A DNA stretch of 64,000 nt from Thermosporothrix hazakensis (GTDB lineage: Bacteria; Chloroflexota; Ktedonobacteria; Ktedonobacterales; Ktedonobacteraceae), in NCBI RefSeq assembly GCF_003253565.1, contig NZ_QKUF01000019.1, forward strand, positions 1 through 64,000, given 5' to 3'. Each line of letters opens with the position of its first letter. Positions within the stretch are counted from its first letter, which is position 1. Below the pieces are notes generated by a model. The model was not told the DNA's origin, made no database searches, and worked only from the letters and a program-made list of their open reading frames with translations. The position numbers and the translations under genes were made by a program. Positions 36,346 to 45,864 of the stretch are shown piece by piece.

Positions 36346-37659
36346 CTATTGCGTAAAAAAGCTTTGAGAAGTAGCCGGGTCTGCCTTTCTCGATGAGAGT
36401 CGCCTGCCAATAAGGAGATAGTCAGCGTTTGCATCAAGCATCTCGATTGTCGATTGCGTCGGCGTGGTAGTCAAGCGAGGTCTGAAAAGAGTACGTGTAC
36501 TCAGGTGAAGGCCCTCAACGTGATACGTGCTGAGATCAAGGTGCAGATGTATCGGTACACTATAGGGGACATAGATCATAAACGTGCGGTGATCCGGCGT
36601 CATGGCAAGCCGTATCTCCTCAGAAGGAGAGGCGAGGAGCTCATTCTGCGGAACCAGCTCAAAGCAGTCATAGCGTTCAATAATCCATTTTCCAAAAGCG
36701 ACATCGGAGGCACCTGGAAGCTGAAGCGCCACTTTCCAGGTGAAAGGTCTTTGAGACCAGCGCTCATTGTTGAATGTAGCTCCTTGACGGTGCCAGGACC
36801 AGAGGCCATGTGCTCCATAGGTAAACCCGGCTGAAGCCCCCGAGAGAATGCTTTGCCAGAATGCCTTGCGGACATCAAAGGCGTGAAACCGGCCATATTC
36901 GCCACCGAAGCCATGTCCCTCATAACAGGGTTCGCTGTTGATTACAGGACGAGCAGGCTGTAAACGAGAGAATTTTTCTGCCAGTGTGTAGGGCAAATGC
37001 TGCTCTTCGCGTCGGTGCCCGGATTGATAGACATAGAAGTCCAGTTCAGGGGTGGCGACGATGGAGTCAGGGAGATCGGCATATGGGCTGATGTGAAAGC
37101 AGGTGAGAGCATTCGGGGAGAGCTGTTTGACAGTGGTTAGCGCCTTCAGATAGGAGTTCGTCGTCTGCTCGCTGCGGAAATCAGTATCACCGCTGATGAG
37201 GTAAACAGGGTGATAGGGCTTTAGGCGTTCTACAACTGCTGTGACGTAGGGGGTAATCGCGTCGAAGGGCATGACATGTTCCGGGTGCTGCTGTGAGATC
37301 CAGGTATCTGGAACATAGTTGCACCAGAGCAAGGCGATAGCGCACGTCAGGCCATATTCAGCGGCGCGTGCAACCATACGTTCTGCACGTTGGAAGTAGG
37401 TGTCGTTAAGGTGCAGGAAATCAAAGCTTCCATCTGCCTTGCATTCAAAGGGAAAGAATGTCTCGGGCGATATGCTGGCATCGTGAAGAATAGGCAAGAA
37501 GGAAAGTTGTAGAGCAGTAAAGCCCTGCCCGCTGCGATAGGCTACGTACTCTTCCCATTCAGCTTCTGTGGCCACAGCAAAGGCGTTCCAAGCTGTATCG
37601 GCGAGGTAGAAAAAAGGCTGATTATTCGCGACAAAATGGCGGGACGCGATGGTCAACAT
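36346..37659 (-). CDS. DUF4038 / GH140-like glycoside hydrolase
   Basis: A 437-residue cytoplasmic TIM-barrel protein. FYLADTAWNAFAVATEAEWEEYVAYR near the N-terminus is the DUF4038 start. ALLWCNYVPDTW, then HPVYLISGDTDF and PVINSEPCYEGHGFGG follow, the last with a Glu typical of the catalytic nucleophile. The C-terminal 90 residues form a small beta domain. GH140 members act on apiose side chains of rhamnogalacturonan II. AAGGAG before ATG 37659 supports this start. It lies 16 bases downstream of the LacI gene, as one transcript. The substrate is not certain. Confidence 0.82.
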   Translation of the reverse strand: MLTIASRHFVANNQPFFYLADTAWNAFAVATEAEWEEYVAYRSGQGFTALQLSFLPILHDASISPETFFPFECKADGSFDFLHLNDTYFQRAERMVARAAEYGLTCAIALLWCNYVPDTWISQQHPEHVMPFDAITPYVTAVVERLKPYHPVYLISGDTDFRSEQTTNSYLKALTTVKQLSPNALTCFHISPYADLPDSIVATPELDFYVYQSGHRREEQHLPYTLAEKFSRLQPARPVINSEPCYEGHGFGGEYGRFHAFDVRKAFWQSILSGASAGFTYGAHGLWSWHRQGATFNNERWSQRPFTWKVALQLPGASDVAFGKWIIERYDCFELVPQNELLASPSEEIRLAMTPDHRTFMIYVPYSVPIHLHLDLSTYHVEGLHLSTRTLFRPRLTTTPTQSTIEMLDANADYLLIGRRLSSRKADPATSQSFFTQ

Positions 37660-37675
37660 ATGTATTTTGCTCCTT

Positions 37676-38761
37676 TCACGAAAGACGTTTTCGGGGTCCA
37701 GTTGAGCCGCGGACAACCAGGCGAGTAGTAAGCCGGATGTGAGTTGGCTCTTCCTGCTGGTGCTGCTGAAAGTGGCGTATCACCATCTGCACCGCGGCTC
37801 TTCCCATTTGCTCCATAGGCTGCTCAACCGTCGTGAGTGGAGGGGAAAGATATGGACTATAGGTATTATCAAACCCAACAACAGAGATATCTTCAGGGAT
37901 CGAGAGATGTACTGCGTAGAGTGCCTGTAAGACCCCGGCAGCGATAATATCACTGGTGGCAAAGACGGCATCAGGTCGTTTTCCGCTTCGAAGGAGCTTT
38001 TGCATTGCATGATACCCCGCTGAAAGTCCATTATCGGCGGATGTATAGAAGCGGTCCAGTATGATCAATTCAATATCGAGTGGGATCTGATGGTGTGCAA
38101 GGGTATCGCAATAGCCAGCGAAGCGCTCGTGCTCAATCCTGTTCCGATAAGGTTGGGCTTTGCGTTCGGCTGGACCGGGAGGGATTTCACCAAGATACGC
38201 AATTCGACGATGCCCCAGGGTAATGAGATGCTCAATGGCTTCAACTGTGCCCGCATAGTTATCAGCCGTGACCGTTGGTGTAGACAACGCTGTAGGACGC
38301 TCTACCTGTATGACCATCAATCCCGCCTCTAAAGCGATCCGGACGTTTTCTTCACAGAGCGGAGTGGTGAAGAGAATAGCATCTACACGCCGCTGGATAA
38401 AGGTCTCGACACCTGACCGCTCGCGCTCTGGATCGTGTTGCACATTGAAGGCCAGAATAGACCAGCCATGGTATAACGCCTCTTGTTCGGCTCCCAGTGC
38501 GACTCCAATGAAGAAAGGATTGGGAGCTGTTCCCTGAAGAATGTGCCCGATTGTTTTTGTCTGCCGGGCTCGTAAGCCCTGGGCAACTATGTTGATTCGG
38601 TAGCCTGTCTGCTGAATTGCCTGCTCGACCCGTTTCCGCGTTTTTTCTGTCACAAGGCTCTCGTTGCGGAGGACTCGGGTGACAGTTGCCGTGGAGACTC
38701 CGGCGAGCCGGGCAACGTCTTTTAAGGTGACTTGTTTCTTATTCATAAGATGCTGTCTCAT
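37676..38761 (-). CDS. LacI-family transcriptional repressor
   Basis: A 361-residue repressor (356 if the ATG at 38746 is used; neither has a clear ribosome site). The HTH and hinge are canonical: VTLKDVARLAGVSTATVTRVL followed by RNESLVTEKTRKRVEQAI. The sugar-binding domain ends SVVGFDNTYSPYLSPPLTTVEQPMEQMGRAAVQM and LVVRGSTG. It is the first gene of an operon with the GH140-like hydrolase and is divergent from the dehydrogenase at 39200, whose promoter holds LacI-type operators. It probably controls both sides. Confidence 0.93.
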   Translation of the reverse strand: MRQHLMNKKQVTLKDVARLAGVSTATVTRVLRNESLVTEKTRKRVEQAIQQTGYRINIVAQGLRARQTKTIGHILQGTAPNPFFIGVALGAEQEALYHGWSILAFNVQHDPERERSGVETFIQRRVDAILFTTPLCEENVRIALEAGLMVIQVERPTALSTPTVTADNYAGTVEAIEHLITLGHRRIAYLGEIPPGPAERKAQPYRNRIEHERFAGYCDTLAHHQIPLDIELIILDRFYTSADNGLSAGYHAMQKLLRSGKRPDAVFATSDIIAAGVLQALYAVHLSIPEDISVVGFDNTYSPYLSPPLTTVEQPMEQMGRAAVQMVIRHFQQHQQEEPTHIRLTTRLVVRGSTGPRKRLS

Positions 38762-38829
38762 CTTGTAGGCTTGTAGTGAAGGCTTATCTCGCAGAAAAAT
38801 GCGCTGTGGCGTATGGCTCGTTTCTCTAT

Positions 38830-38957
38830 CTGTTATCGTTATCTCCTCTCAAAGCTTATATTCTCTGACTTGACAGGAAAAGTGAAATTCTGTACACTCG
38901 GTGTTATCGATAACATTTGCTTGCTTACCTATTTACAGTATAGGTTATCGATAACAT
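38830..38957 (+). promoter_or_regulatory. Promoter with paired LacI-type operators
   Basis: TTGACA (38870-38875), 17-base spacer, TACACT (38893-38898) form a strong promoter toward the dehydrogenase gene. TGTTATCGATAACA (38902-38915) covers the start point, and a second copy of the core GTTATCGATAAC lies at 38944-38955, 41 bp centre to centre, or about four helical turns. A degraded copy (TGTTATCGTTATCT) lies at 38831-38844. Central CG palindromes are the rule for LacI-family operators. Confidence 0.75.
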
Positions 38958-39199
38958 CTTGTAAAGGCAGAGGGCTTCGCGTCAAAAAGGAGAAGAGAAA
39001 AAGAGCTTGAGTGGTAGTGAGTTGGTTGGAAATCCATCCGGAGACTGCATCGTTGCGCTTTTCTACTGGAGAGAGCCTGTCTGTCACGGCCCGGTATATC
39101 GCCGGATGATTGGTGCCCTTTGGAAGCATGAAAGGAGATCCTGTCGGACACACTTTCTGTAGAGCGCTCATAAATGCTGGATCATGAGAAAGGAAATCT

Positions 39200-40216
39200 A
39201 TGCGATCTGTACGTATTCTCTTTACCGGACAAAATCAAGTTGAAATTCAAAATGCCGAGGTTGCAGCGCCCGGCTCTGCTCAGGTGCTTGTTCAGGCACG
39301 CAAGTCTCTTATCAGTACGGGAACAGAGACGATCTGTTTAAGCCGAAACTTTGAAGCCAATTCACATTGGGATCGTTGGGTGCGCTATCCCTTTACTCCT
39401 GGATACAGCCTGGTTGGTACTGTTGTGGAGATTGGTAAACAGGTTTCATGGGTGCGTTCAGGGCAGCGAGTGGCCTTGCGTAAGCCGCATCAGCAGTATA
39501 CTCTGGCAGAGGCTTCTGACCTTTACCTTATCCCGGATGGGATTTCGGACGAGGAAGCGACCTGGTTTGGTCTGGCGAACATTGTGCAAAATGGGGTGCG
39601 TAGAGCCTCTCATGTGCTTGGCGAGAATGTGGTAGTAATCGGTTTAGGGCTGCTTGGTCAGTTGGTAGTACAGTATATGCGCTTGCTTGGGGCACGCCAT
39701 ATTATTGCGATCGATATGGCTGAAACGCGGTTAACGATGGCAAAGGCGCACGGAGCTACAATGACGCTGGCAATGGATGCTGCAAATGCGCGGGAGGCTG
39801 TGCTTGAGCTGACTGAGGGACGAGGCGCAGATGTCGTCTATGATGTGACCGGGGTGGCTGCTGCCTTTGAGGCAGCTCAAGGGCTGCTATGTCGCTTTGG
39901 TCGGCTGGTATTGCTTGGTGATACCGGGATGCCCTCCCGACAGCATTTGACCGGGGCGGTGATTACCCGAGGCTTGCAGATTATAGGTGCCCATGATACG
40001 AATCCTCCTGCGCTCTCAACGGATCATGCGTACTGGGATCATCAGCAGATGGCGCGGTTGTTCTTTACTTATGTCCAGCGCGGTGATATGCGTGTTGCGG
40101 ATCTAATAACGCATCGATATACTCCATCCCAGGCACCAGAAGCCTATGCATTGCTTTTGCAGAAGCGAGAAAACGCAATGGGGGTAATCTTAGATTGGAC
40201 ATCGCTTCCTGAATGA
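39200..40216 (+). CDS. MDR-superfamily sugar/alcohol dehydrogenase
   Basis: A 338-residue medium-chain dehydrogenase. The N-terminal domain keeps KSLISTGTETICLSRNF and YPFTPGYSLVGTVVEIG but lacks the structural-zinc Cys cluster. The Rossmann fold has VVVIGLGLLGQLVVQYMRLLGA at about 149-170, then IAIDMAETRL. AAAGGA lies six bases before ATG. Placement behind a LacI-controlled promoter and next to a glycosidase suggests oxidation or reduction of a released sugar. The leader of about 290 bases is unusually long. Confidence 0.85.
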   Translation: MRSVRILFTGQNQVEIQNAEVAAPGSAQVLVQARKSLISTGTETICLSRNFEANSHWDRWVRYPFTPGYSLVGTVVEIGKQVSWVRSGQRVALRKPHQQYTLAEASDLYLIPDGISDEEATWFGLANIVQNGVRRASHVLGENVVVIGLGLLGQLVVQYMRLLGARHIIAIDMAETRLTMAKAHGATMTLAMDAANAREAVLELTEGRGADVVYDVTGVAAAFEAAQGLLCRFGRLVLLGDTGMPSRQHLTGAVITRGLQIIGAHDTNPPALSTDHAYWDHQQMARLFFTYVQRGDMRVADLITHRYTPSQAPEAYALLLQKRENAMGVILDWTSLPE

Positions 40217-40369
40217 TATCCGACATATTGGATGGTTTTCCGCTTTCGGCCCCGGTTTCCTGTGCTGCGGGCAGGGCAAGTAGGGAGTCTCGTCGAGCGC
40301 TTCTGGGCAGCGTGCCCTACGGGTCGTCGCACCGCGGCGGCTCGCTAGCACGCTGGCTGAAAGAAAAGT

Positions 40370-40392
40370 CTCCGGGCTTGTGCCCCGGGGAG
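40370..40392. repeat. GC-rich hairpin resembling an IS605 right end
   Basis: CTCCGGGC-TTGTG-CCCCGGGGAG, followed by TGTCAATGATTG. The hairpin plus nearby TCAATGA is reminiscent of the element end beside the TnpB remnant at 8001-8036 (hairpin with CATTGACA). No transposase gene is next to it. Confidence 0.35.
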
Positions 40393-40478
40393 TGTCAATG
40401 ATTGCATTGCCGAAGAGGACTGTGAGAAAAGCGATCACCTCGTAGCGTCCGAAACGCCGCCGCGCAAAACACCTCTGT

Positions 40479-40892
40479 TCACCCCTCTTCAGATCCAAAG
40501 GCTTTTCTTGCTTTTTGCGGCGCCTTGAGATAATCTGTCAATCCAATTACATTGCCCCAGGGATCGGCAATTTCAACAATCCATCCAGTGCTCACCTCCC
40601 AGGGCTCTTTGAGCAAAGGAATACCAGTGGCCTCTAGCTGTCGGGCGGCAGCACGCGCATCGGCTACCTCCAGCCATACACGAGGTGTGGTGCGTGGGGG
40701 GGCAGGATCAATATCCTGGACACGTAGCAAGAGCCCTGGTTCCTCTTTTCCCAGTTGATAGGCGATCACGCCAGCCTCTGCTATTACAAATTTTACTGGA
40801 AATCCGAGGCCCTTTTCATAAAAGGCTCGTGCCTGCGTGAGATCTCCGATGGCAAAGAGGATGTTATCAACCCCTAGAATAGGAAGACTCAT
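40479..40892 (-). CDS. VOC (glyoxalase/bleomycin-resistance) family protein
   Basis: A 137-residue vicinal-oxygen-chelate protein starting MSLPILGVDNILFAIGD; AAGGAG lies seven bases upstream. The two beta-alpha-beta-beta-beta repeats are visible: ARAFYEKGLGFPVKFV and the end IVEIADPWGNVIGLTDYL, whose Glu is the usual metal ligand. Possible roles are glyoxalase-like isomerisation or drug binding. It is a single gene. Confidence 0.87.
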   Translation of the reverse strand: MSLPILGVDNILFAIGDLTQARAFYEKGLGFPVKFVIAEAGVIAYQLGKEEPGLLLRVQDIDPAPPRTTPRVWLEVADARAAARQLEATGIPLLKEPWEVSTGWIVEIADPWGNVIGLTDYLKAPQKARKAFGSEEG

Positions 40893-41719
40893 TTTGATTC
40901 TCCTTGTATGCTTTGTTCCCAATCTCGATCATACACGCACCTGCTACCAGGTGCCGAGATTCCTCGCCAGATTTTCTTGTTCTCGTTGAACAGCTCTGGA
41001 TTTTTTGAAGGGAGGAGTGTGCCTTATTCTTGTAATATATGTCTAAATCTTTTTTTTCAGGGCCTGAGCAGCTAGTTCTGTAAAGAGAAGAAAGCAGAAC
41101 GAACAATATATGTTGAGTATATCATACGAGATACTTTCTACACAACTTTCTTCTTTTTAAGAAGGCCAAAAGGATTGAAGTTCATTTTCAGAGGAATTGA
41201 GAACTTGTGAGGAACATCAGAACAGTACTAATGTCTCCGATGAAGGGATTGAAACTCGGATCAGTTGTGACGTTTGGCTTCGCTAAACGCTTGTGCCACA
41301 CATGTGGAGCGAGAGCTATTGAGGTTCAAGCGAGGCTAAAAATTGGAAGTTCCCACAAACTGGAAATATGTTCCTTGCTATCAAGTGGGAAAGGCTGCTC
41401 CTGGGGGATTTCGATATGTTTCAGAAACGTTTCAGTGAGCTGTTTGATGGCAGGGGCTACGGATGAGGGAGATTTGCTGTTCTTCTCAGAGTATGGTGAG
41501 CAGTGTTGGCTAGTGTGCTCTTATTGGTTCTGATGCATCGCTTGAGCAGGAGTGAAAAGTATCATGTGACAACCGAACTCCTTGCTGTTCTGATCGTGCA
41601 AGATATAAGAAGGTAGGCTTGTGCTACTCATAGTAGGCGTGGTGAGCAACTCATTTGTTAAATCAGATGATCTCTCTGTTCCGGCCAGCATAGCGATAGG
41701 CCAAAAAGGAATCAGGGAA
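40893..41719. other. 0.8 kb without a convincing gene
   Basis: A 108-codon frame from 41207 has no ribosome site or family motif. GATGAAGGGATTGAAAC at 41239-41255 resembles the 3' end of many CRISPR repeats but occurs once. Confidence 0.35.
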
Positions 41720-42215
41720 ATCTGTGTGTCAGGTGCGGTAACCGTGACCCGGAGACAGGTCTTGACTGCCTCGGCCAGGTTTGCCAATCCGGAATGACCA
41801 CGGATTCGTGACATAGCCGAAGCCGACTCCAGCATCGGGGGCGCCATAGGCAACCGATCCGCCGGAGCCGGAGTGACCGAACGAGGCGGGTCCGACCCAG
41901 GGCATTGGTGGGCTGGCTCACTAGAACCCGAGCGACATGTAGAAGGAGCGGTCTGTCGGAAGAAAAAGTTCTGGTGGAAGCTCACATATCCGTGTCTTGT
42001 CGGTCTGGACGGCACTCATCCTCTCAACCGTTGCCGGATCGAGTAGCCGCACGCCAGGCACGCGTGTTCATGTATCCGCTGGTGGGATCTATGGCACCGC
42101 CGAGCACGCCGGCGCGGGCTTGCACGAAATCCGTTCCTGGCGGAGAAATAGAGCTGGCGAAGGTTGGGGAGCGTGCGCGTGATTCTGGCGGGAATGATCC
42201 TGCTGGCCATAGGTT
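41720..42215 (-). pseudogene. Serine hydrolase (beta-lactamase/EstB-like) remnant
   Basis: On the minus strand, pieces in changing frames match class C beta-lactamase-like esterases: GYMNTRAWRAATRSGNG (the segment before the conserved NGH), then PWVGPASFGHSGSGGSVAYG, whose HSGSGG is the KTG-equivalent box, and DAGVGFGYVTNPW near the C-terminus. The N-terminal SxxK domain is absent and stops intervene. Non-functional. Confidence 0.65.
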
Positions 42216-42239
42216 AAGAAGAGATTTCCTCGTGGTTAC

Positions 42240-42671
42240 CTACTGGTTTGCTTGCTCCAGAAAGCGCTCTATAATCAGTCTTACAGTAGGAATCAAATCC
42301 AGGTCAAGCACTCTTTCGAGCGGCGTAAAAACCATAGCCTGCCCTTCACCCAGGACAATATCTTCCTGGCGGGCCTGGGTCTGGACAGAATAGACATGCC
42401 ATTGACGATAAACTCCTGGCAGTGGGTTAGCAGGAAGGATGCTCTCCCAGAACAGCTTGAGATTGCCATGTACCTTGAGGCCTGTCTCCTCTTCCAGCTC
42501 CCTGCGGGCTGCTTCTTCCGGGGTTTCGCCCGGCTCAATCCCGCCTCCCGGCAGGCCCCATTTGTGCGGCCACGGATTTGCAGTGCCATCACGGTGCTGC
42601 ATCAACAGCTGGCCCTGCTGATCTATGACAAGCACCACGGCAATATGGTGATCCCGAATCTTTTGCTCCAT
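42240..42671 (-). CDS. Nudix hydrolase
   Basis: A 143-residue protein starting MEQKIRDHHIAVVLV. The complete Nudix box is GGGIEPGETPEEAARRELEEETGL at about 43-66, with all metal-binding Glu residues. Upstream, HRDGTANPWPHKWGLPGGG is typical of MutT-like or NADH-pyrophosphatase-like members. It hydrolyses a nucleoside diphosphate linked to another moiety; the exact substrate is not evident. AAAGAG before the ATG supports this start. Confidence 0.9.
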   Translation of the reverse strand: MEQKIRDHHIAVVLVIDQQGQLLMQHRDGTANPWPHKWGLPGGGIEPGETPEEAARRELEEETGLKVHGNLKLFWESILPANPLPGVYRQWHVYSVQTQARQEDIVLGEGQAMVFTPLERVLDLDLIPTVRLIIERFLEQANQ

Positions 42672-43433
42672 TTTGGATGCTCTTTCTGTCTCTATTTTAG
42701 ATGAGGGTGCTTCCAACTTGACCGAGCAGGATAAGCTCATCAGAAACGAGGCTTGCTCTCGCCTGAAGGCAGATCAGCTTATGATATCTATGATCATCGA
42801 CCAAGCGGCACCCGTCCCACCAGCATATCATAGAGCGCAAGCGAGGGCGCGGTCCAGCCTTGCATAGTGATGCCCCCACCTTCATCAATGCATTGCATCT
42901 GCTAGCTTTGTGCAGCTTGGCTGTGCATCTGACGTATCGTTGGTGCCTTCCCGATCCTCCGCCGGCCCGGGGAGGAAGGAATTGGGCAAACGCAGTAGCA
43001 TGGAACGCTTTTGGGGTCGGGTCTTTCTGTTTTTTCACGCGTCCTCGCCCTCCTCTCGTCTCCCTGGTCCACCATGGTTCGGCAGGTCCCCTTGACTTAC
43101 ACGTCCACTATCATTGTCGCTCTCGCTGCGAGCCTGCTGGCCGCTCCGATCTCATCTGCTCTCCCGAACGCGTTTTTTTAGCTCATACATGGGAGGTTTC
43201 TGAGTTACGAAATACCATCAGTGGTGAGAACTAGCCCAAACCTTGCTGCGAGATACTGTACAACTCCCAGTCATGACGAGTCTTTAGAGGGAAAGATTCT
43301 TCAACGACGAGTTATTTTCTTTCTAGGTTCAATTACTATGGAACCTCGTATTGAAAAGCGGGCCGTCCCCGTCGCTTTGGGCTCAACCCGAGACCAGACT
43401 TCAGTGGCGATTTCCATCTGGCGAGTCGCGAGA
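42672..43433. other. 0.75 kb without a convincing gene
   Basis: Contains short frames only. A peptide with a hydrophobic stretch (from about 43075, ending NAFF at 43181) might be the tail of a lost membrane protein, but there is no start context. Confidence 0.3.
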
Positions 43434-43964
43434 TTAAGCAGGGACATAGGTCAACCTGATCACATCCTCGCCAATCCGATCGTGAGCTATAAGGCGGAGC
43501 GGTGGTCGGGGTTCGGCGAAATATGGCTTGCCGTGACCAAGTACGACGGGGTGCAGGTAGATTCGATACTCATCGATCAGGCCAAGCTCGGTGAGGCTGT
43601 GCGCCAAGTTCGGGCCAGCAACTTCGATCTCCCCGTCGCGTCCGGCCTTCAGCTCGCGGATCGCGCGCTCAAGATCACCCTCAACAAGCCTGGCATTGGG
43701 GCCGACCGACTTCAATGAGCGCGAGACGACCCATTTCGGCTGGTTCCGCCACGCCGCCGCGAAGGCGTGTTCCTCTGCATCCCATTCAGGATGATCGTCA
43801 TCCCAGTAACGCATGATTTCATATATTTGGCGGCCGTAGATACTGCCTGCCTGCCCCTGAGCCTCCTCGATGAAGTGGCGGAAGAGCGTGGGGCTTGGCG
43901 CAAACTTCATATGGTCAACGTAGCCATCCAGGGACTGGTTCATTCCGAACACTAACTTAGCCAT
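43434..43964 (-). CDS. Dihydrofolate reductase-like (RibD C-terminal) protein
   Basis: A 176-residue protein. MAKLVFGMNQSLDGYVD is the characteristic start of the RibD_C/YyaP family, followed by GSIYGRQIYEIMRYW, KWVVSRSL, GEIEVAGPNLAHSLTELGLIDEYRIY (the glycine-rich NADPH loop) and LHPVVLGHGKPYF. Family members are NADPH-dependent reductases whose substrates are mostly unknown. The ATG is preceded by AAAGG. It is a single gene. Confidence 0.9.
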   Translation of the reverse strand: MAKLVFGMNQSLDGYVDHMKFAPSPTLFRHFIEEAQGQAGSIYGRQIYEIMRYWDDDHPEWDAEEHAFAAAWRNQPKWVVSRSLKSVGPNARLVEGDLERAIRELKAGRDGEIEVAGPNLAHSLTELGLIDEYRIYLHPVVLGHGKPYFAEPRPPLRLIAHDRIGEDVIRLTYVPA

Positions 43965-44484
43965 ATTTACAGCCTTTCTTCACGCGGCACATCCGTGCGG
44001 TCATGCATAAACCTGTCCAGAGGCATTGTCGTTCCGATAATAACGTTTCCCATAACACCTCCAGAGTATAAGTGGATGTTTCCTTCTCCCAATCTTACCC
44101 GTTCCCCTCGAAAAAAACTTCTCCGATCTTGCTCTTCGCTCCCTACAGTCAGCATCCATTCCTAGAAAAGATAAGAGGCCCACTCTCGATCTCGGCGATG
44201 ACACCAACTTCTTTTGCTCAATTTGAGTGCGTACCCCTTTCAAGCCTCATATGGTGAGGTGTCTTGTTGAGGAGGGAAGGCTCTCTAGAGCCGGACAGGG
44301 ATGCTGCCCGGTTCTGGAGAGGGATGGACGCAGGAGACTAGCGTGTAGATGCCAGTGCTGCTTGTGCCAGGAGACAGGAAGCAGTGGCTTGGCTGATCAG
44401 GAGAAAGGGACCTGGGTGGGCAGACGAGATGGTTGTGCAGATGCAGGTGGGGCTCATGCCGGAGTATGAGCACGCATGCTCTCG
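43965..44484. other. Spacer, no gene seen
   Basis: About 520 bases with the presumed promoter of the RibD-like gene. I see no coding frame with a ribosome site. Confidence 0.3.
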
Positions 44485-44981
44485 CTAGCATCTGGGAGGG
44501 AGAGACATGGGAAGCTCTTCAGCGTTCGTCTCTGGCCAGAACGGACGTTGAGAGATGGTCCCGGTCGCTCCCCGGGTGCTGTGTGCCCGCATGCGGGTTC
44601 CCAGAGGGCGTTCAGGCTTCCCCTGATCCCCGATGAAGCTCCCGAAGAAGGCGAGCCATGTGCTGGCCAGTGGCTGGCGCATGCGGGATTGCCAGAAGGC
44701 GTGCTCCTGCTGGATCTGCATGTGCAGGCGCTCATAGAGCGTGCGCACGGTCTCACGAAGCGCGAGAAGCTGTGCGCTGCGTTAAGCCTGGGCCTCCTGT
44801 TGGCGTGCTGGAGGCGGTGGTGAGCTTGCTGCAACGCAGCCTTCAGATCTCGCGTCCGCTGAGTGAGTCGGTGGAGTTCTGCTTCGAGCAGCCGCAGGGG
44901 CGATGATGCTCCCTGAGAAGCGGGTGTCACGTGCTGGTGACGATGACGACGAGGTGCGAACCGAGGATGCTGACGAGCCAT
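44485..44981 (-). pseudogene. Broken coiled-coil hypothetical protein
   Basis: On the minus strand MARQHPRFAPRRHRHQ... leads into a leucine-zipper-like coiled coil (LLEAELHRLTQRTRDLKAAL followed by QQAHHRLQHAN). The continuation LLALRETVRTLYERLHMQIQQ, then EHAFWQSRMRQPLASTW, lies in another frame, after an indel near 44800 and a TAA. The protein ends at 44485. The reading would restore one helical protein of about 165 residues. I do not recognise a family. Confidence 0.4.
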
Positions 44982-45864
44982 AGGAAGAGACACGAGAGAT
45001 GCTTGAGCATTCAGAAAAGTGAAGTGAGCGAGGATAGGAAGGGGAGTGAAGTGGACAAGAGAAGGGGAAGGCACGAGATGTGTGTGCGGTATCATATTGG
45101 TGGTAATGGAGAAGGGGAGAAGATAATAGAGAGATAAGAAGCAAAAATAAAGAGGGAGTGGGAATAAGGAAGCAGGAGTAAGAGAAGGGGAAGGGAATAG
45201 CGCTGTCGCGCTTCCCAATGGTGCGTATCGGAGAAAACGCTGTCTAACGCCTGACGCAAATCACCAATTGTGAGCAGTGGATCAACGGGCCTCTCGACGA
45301 AAAGGCTGCATCCTTTACATAAAAAAAGAGGTACAAGCGAAGCTACGCGTTTTAGCATCCTATTTTGGTGCGTGTCTGTTGCAGCGCGGCGTCTCTCTTG
45401 CATGTCAGGTCATAGCTTTTCAACGAAACGAAAAGAGGGGAGATGAGCGTAGAGAGAAAAGAGTTGAGGAGGAAAACAGAGCAAGGAGAGGTCTATGAGC
45501 GTCTCGGCTTCCTTGCCTGAAGAAGATTCTGTCTGTTCTGCGAGGAGCGGCTACGACAGCGTGCCTGGATGAATGAAGGGATGAGAAGCGCTCAAATTGC
45601 AATTGTCACTGGTGCGCTTCTTGTTGCAACATGGTCCAGAGATAAGAGTGATTTATAGTACATACATACGGATGTCCTTGATGGATCATGTCATTTCTTG
45701 CTATCTTAAGAATGCGTATGCTTGATGGGACTGGCTTCAGATCCTCTTTCGGGTACCTGGGAGACTGCTCCCTGCTGAGAGCACTGCAAGCTATTCTGGT
45801 TTGGTCCGATGGATAGTGCTCGTTTTCGGTAATGAGGTAGAAGCGAGAAGAAAAGAGGAACGTT
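44982..45864. other. 0.9 kb spacer before toxin-like operon
   Basis: Strongly purine-rich on the plus strand (about 45000-45200 and 45420-45500), which produces long spurious frames on the other strand. No gene is supported. The last 100 bases should contain the promoter of the toxin-like operon, but I see no clear -35/-10 pair. Confidence 0.35.

Noticed and set aside
41239..41255. GATGAAGGGATTGAAAC, like the 3' half of a CRISPR repeat
   Set aside because: It occurs once, with no second repeat at spacer distance and no cas gene in the window.
44454..45218. Long minus-strand frame of about 254 codons rich in Pro, Leu and Ser
   Set aside because: The first 80 codons are the antisense of a purine-rich tract with low-complexity sequence; only the part from 44981 looks protein-like, and its true continuation is in another frame. 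Listed instead as a pseudogene.
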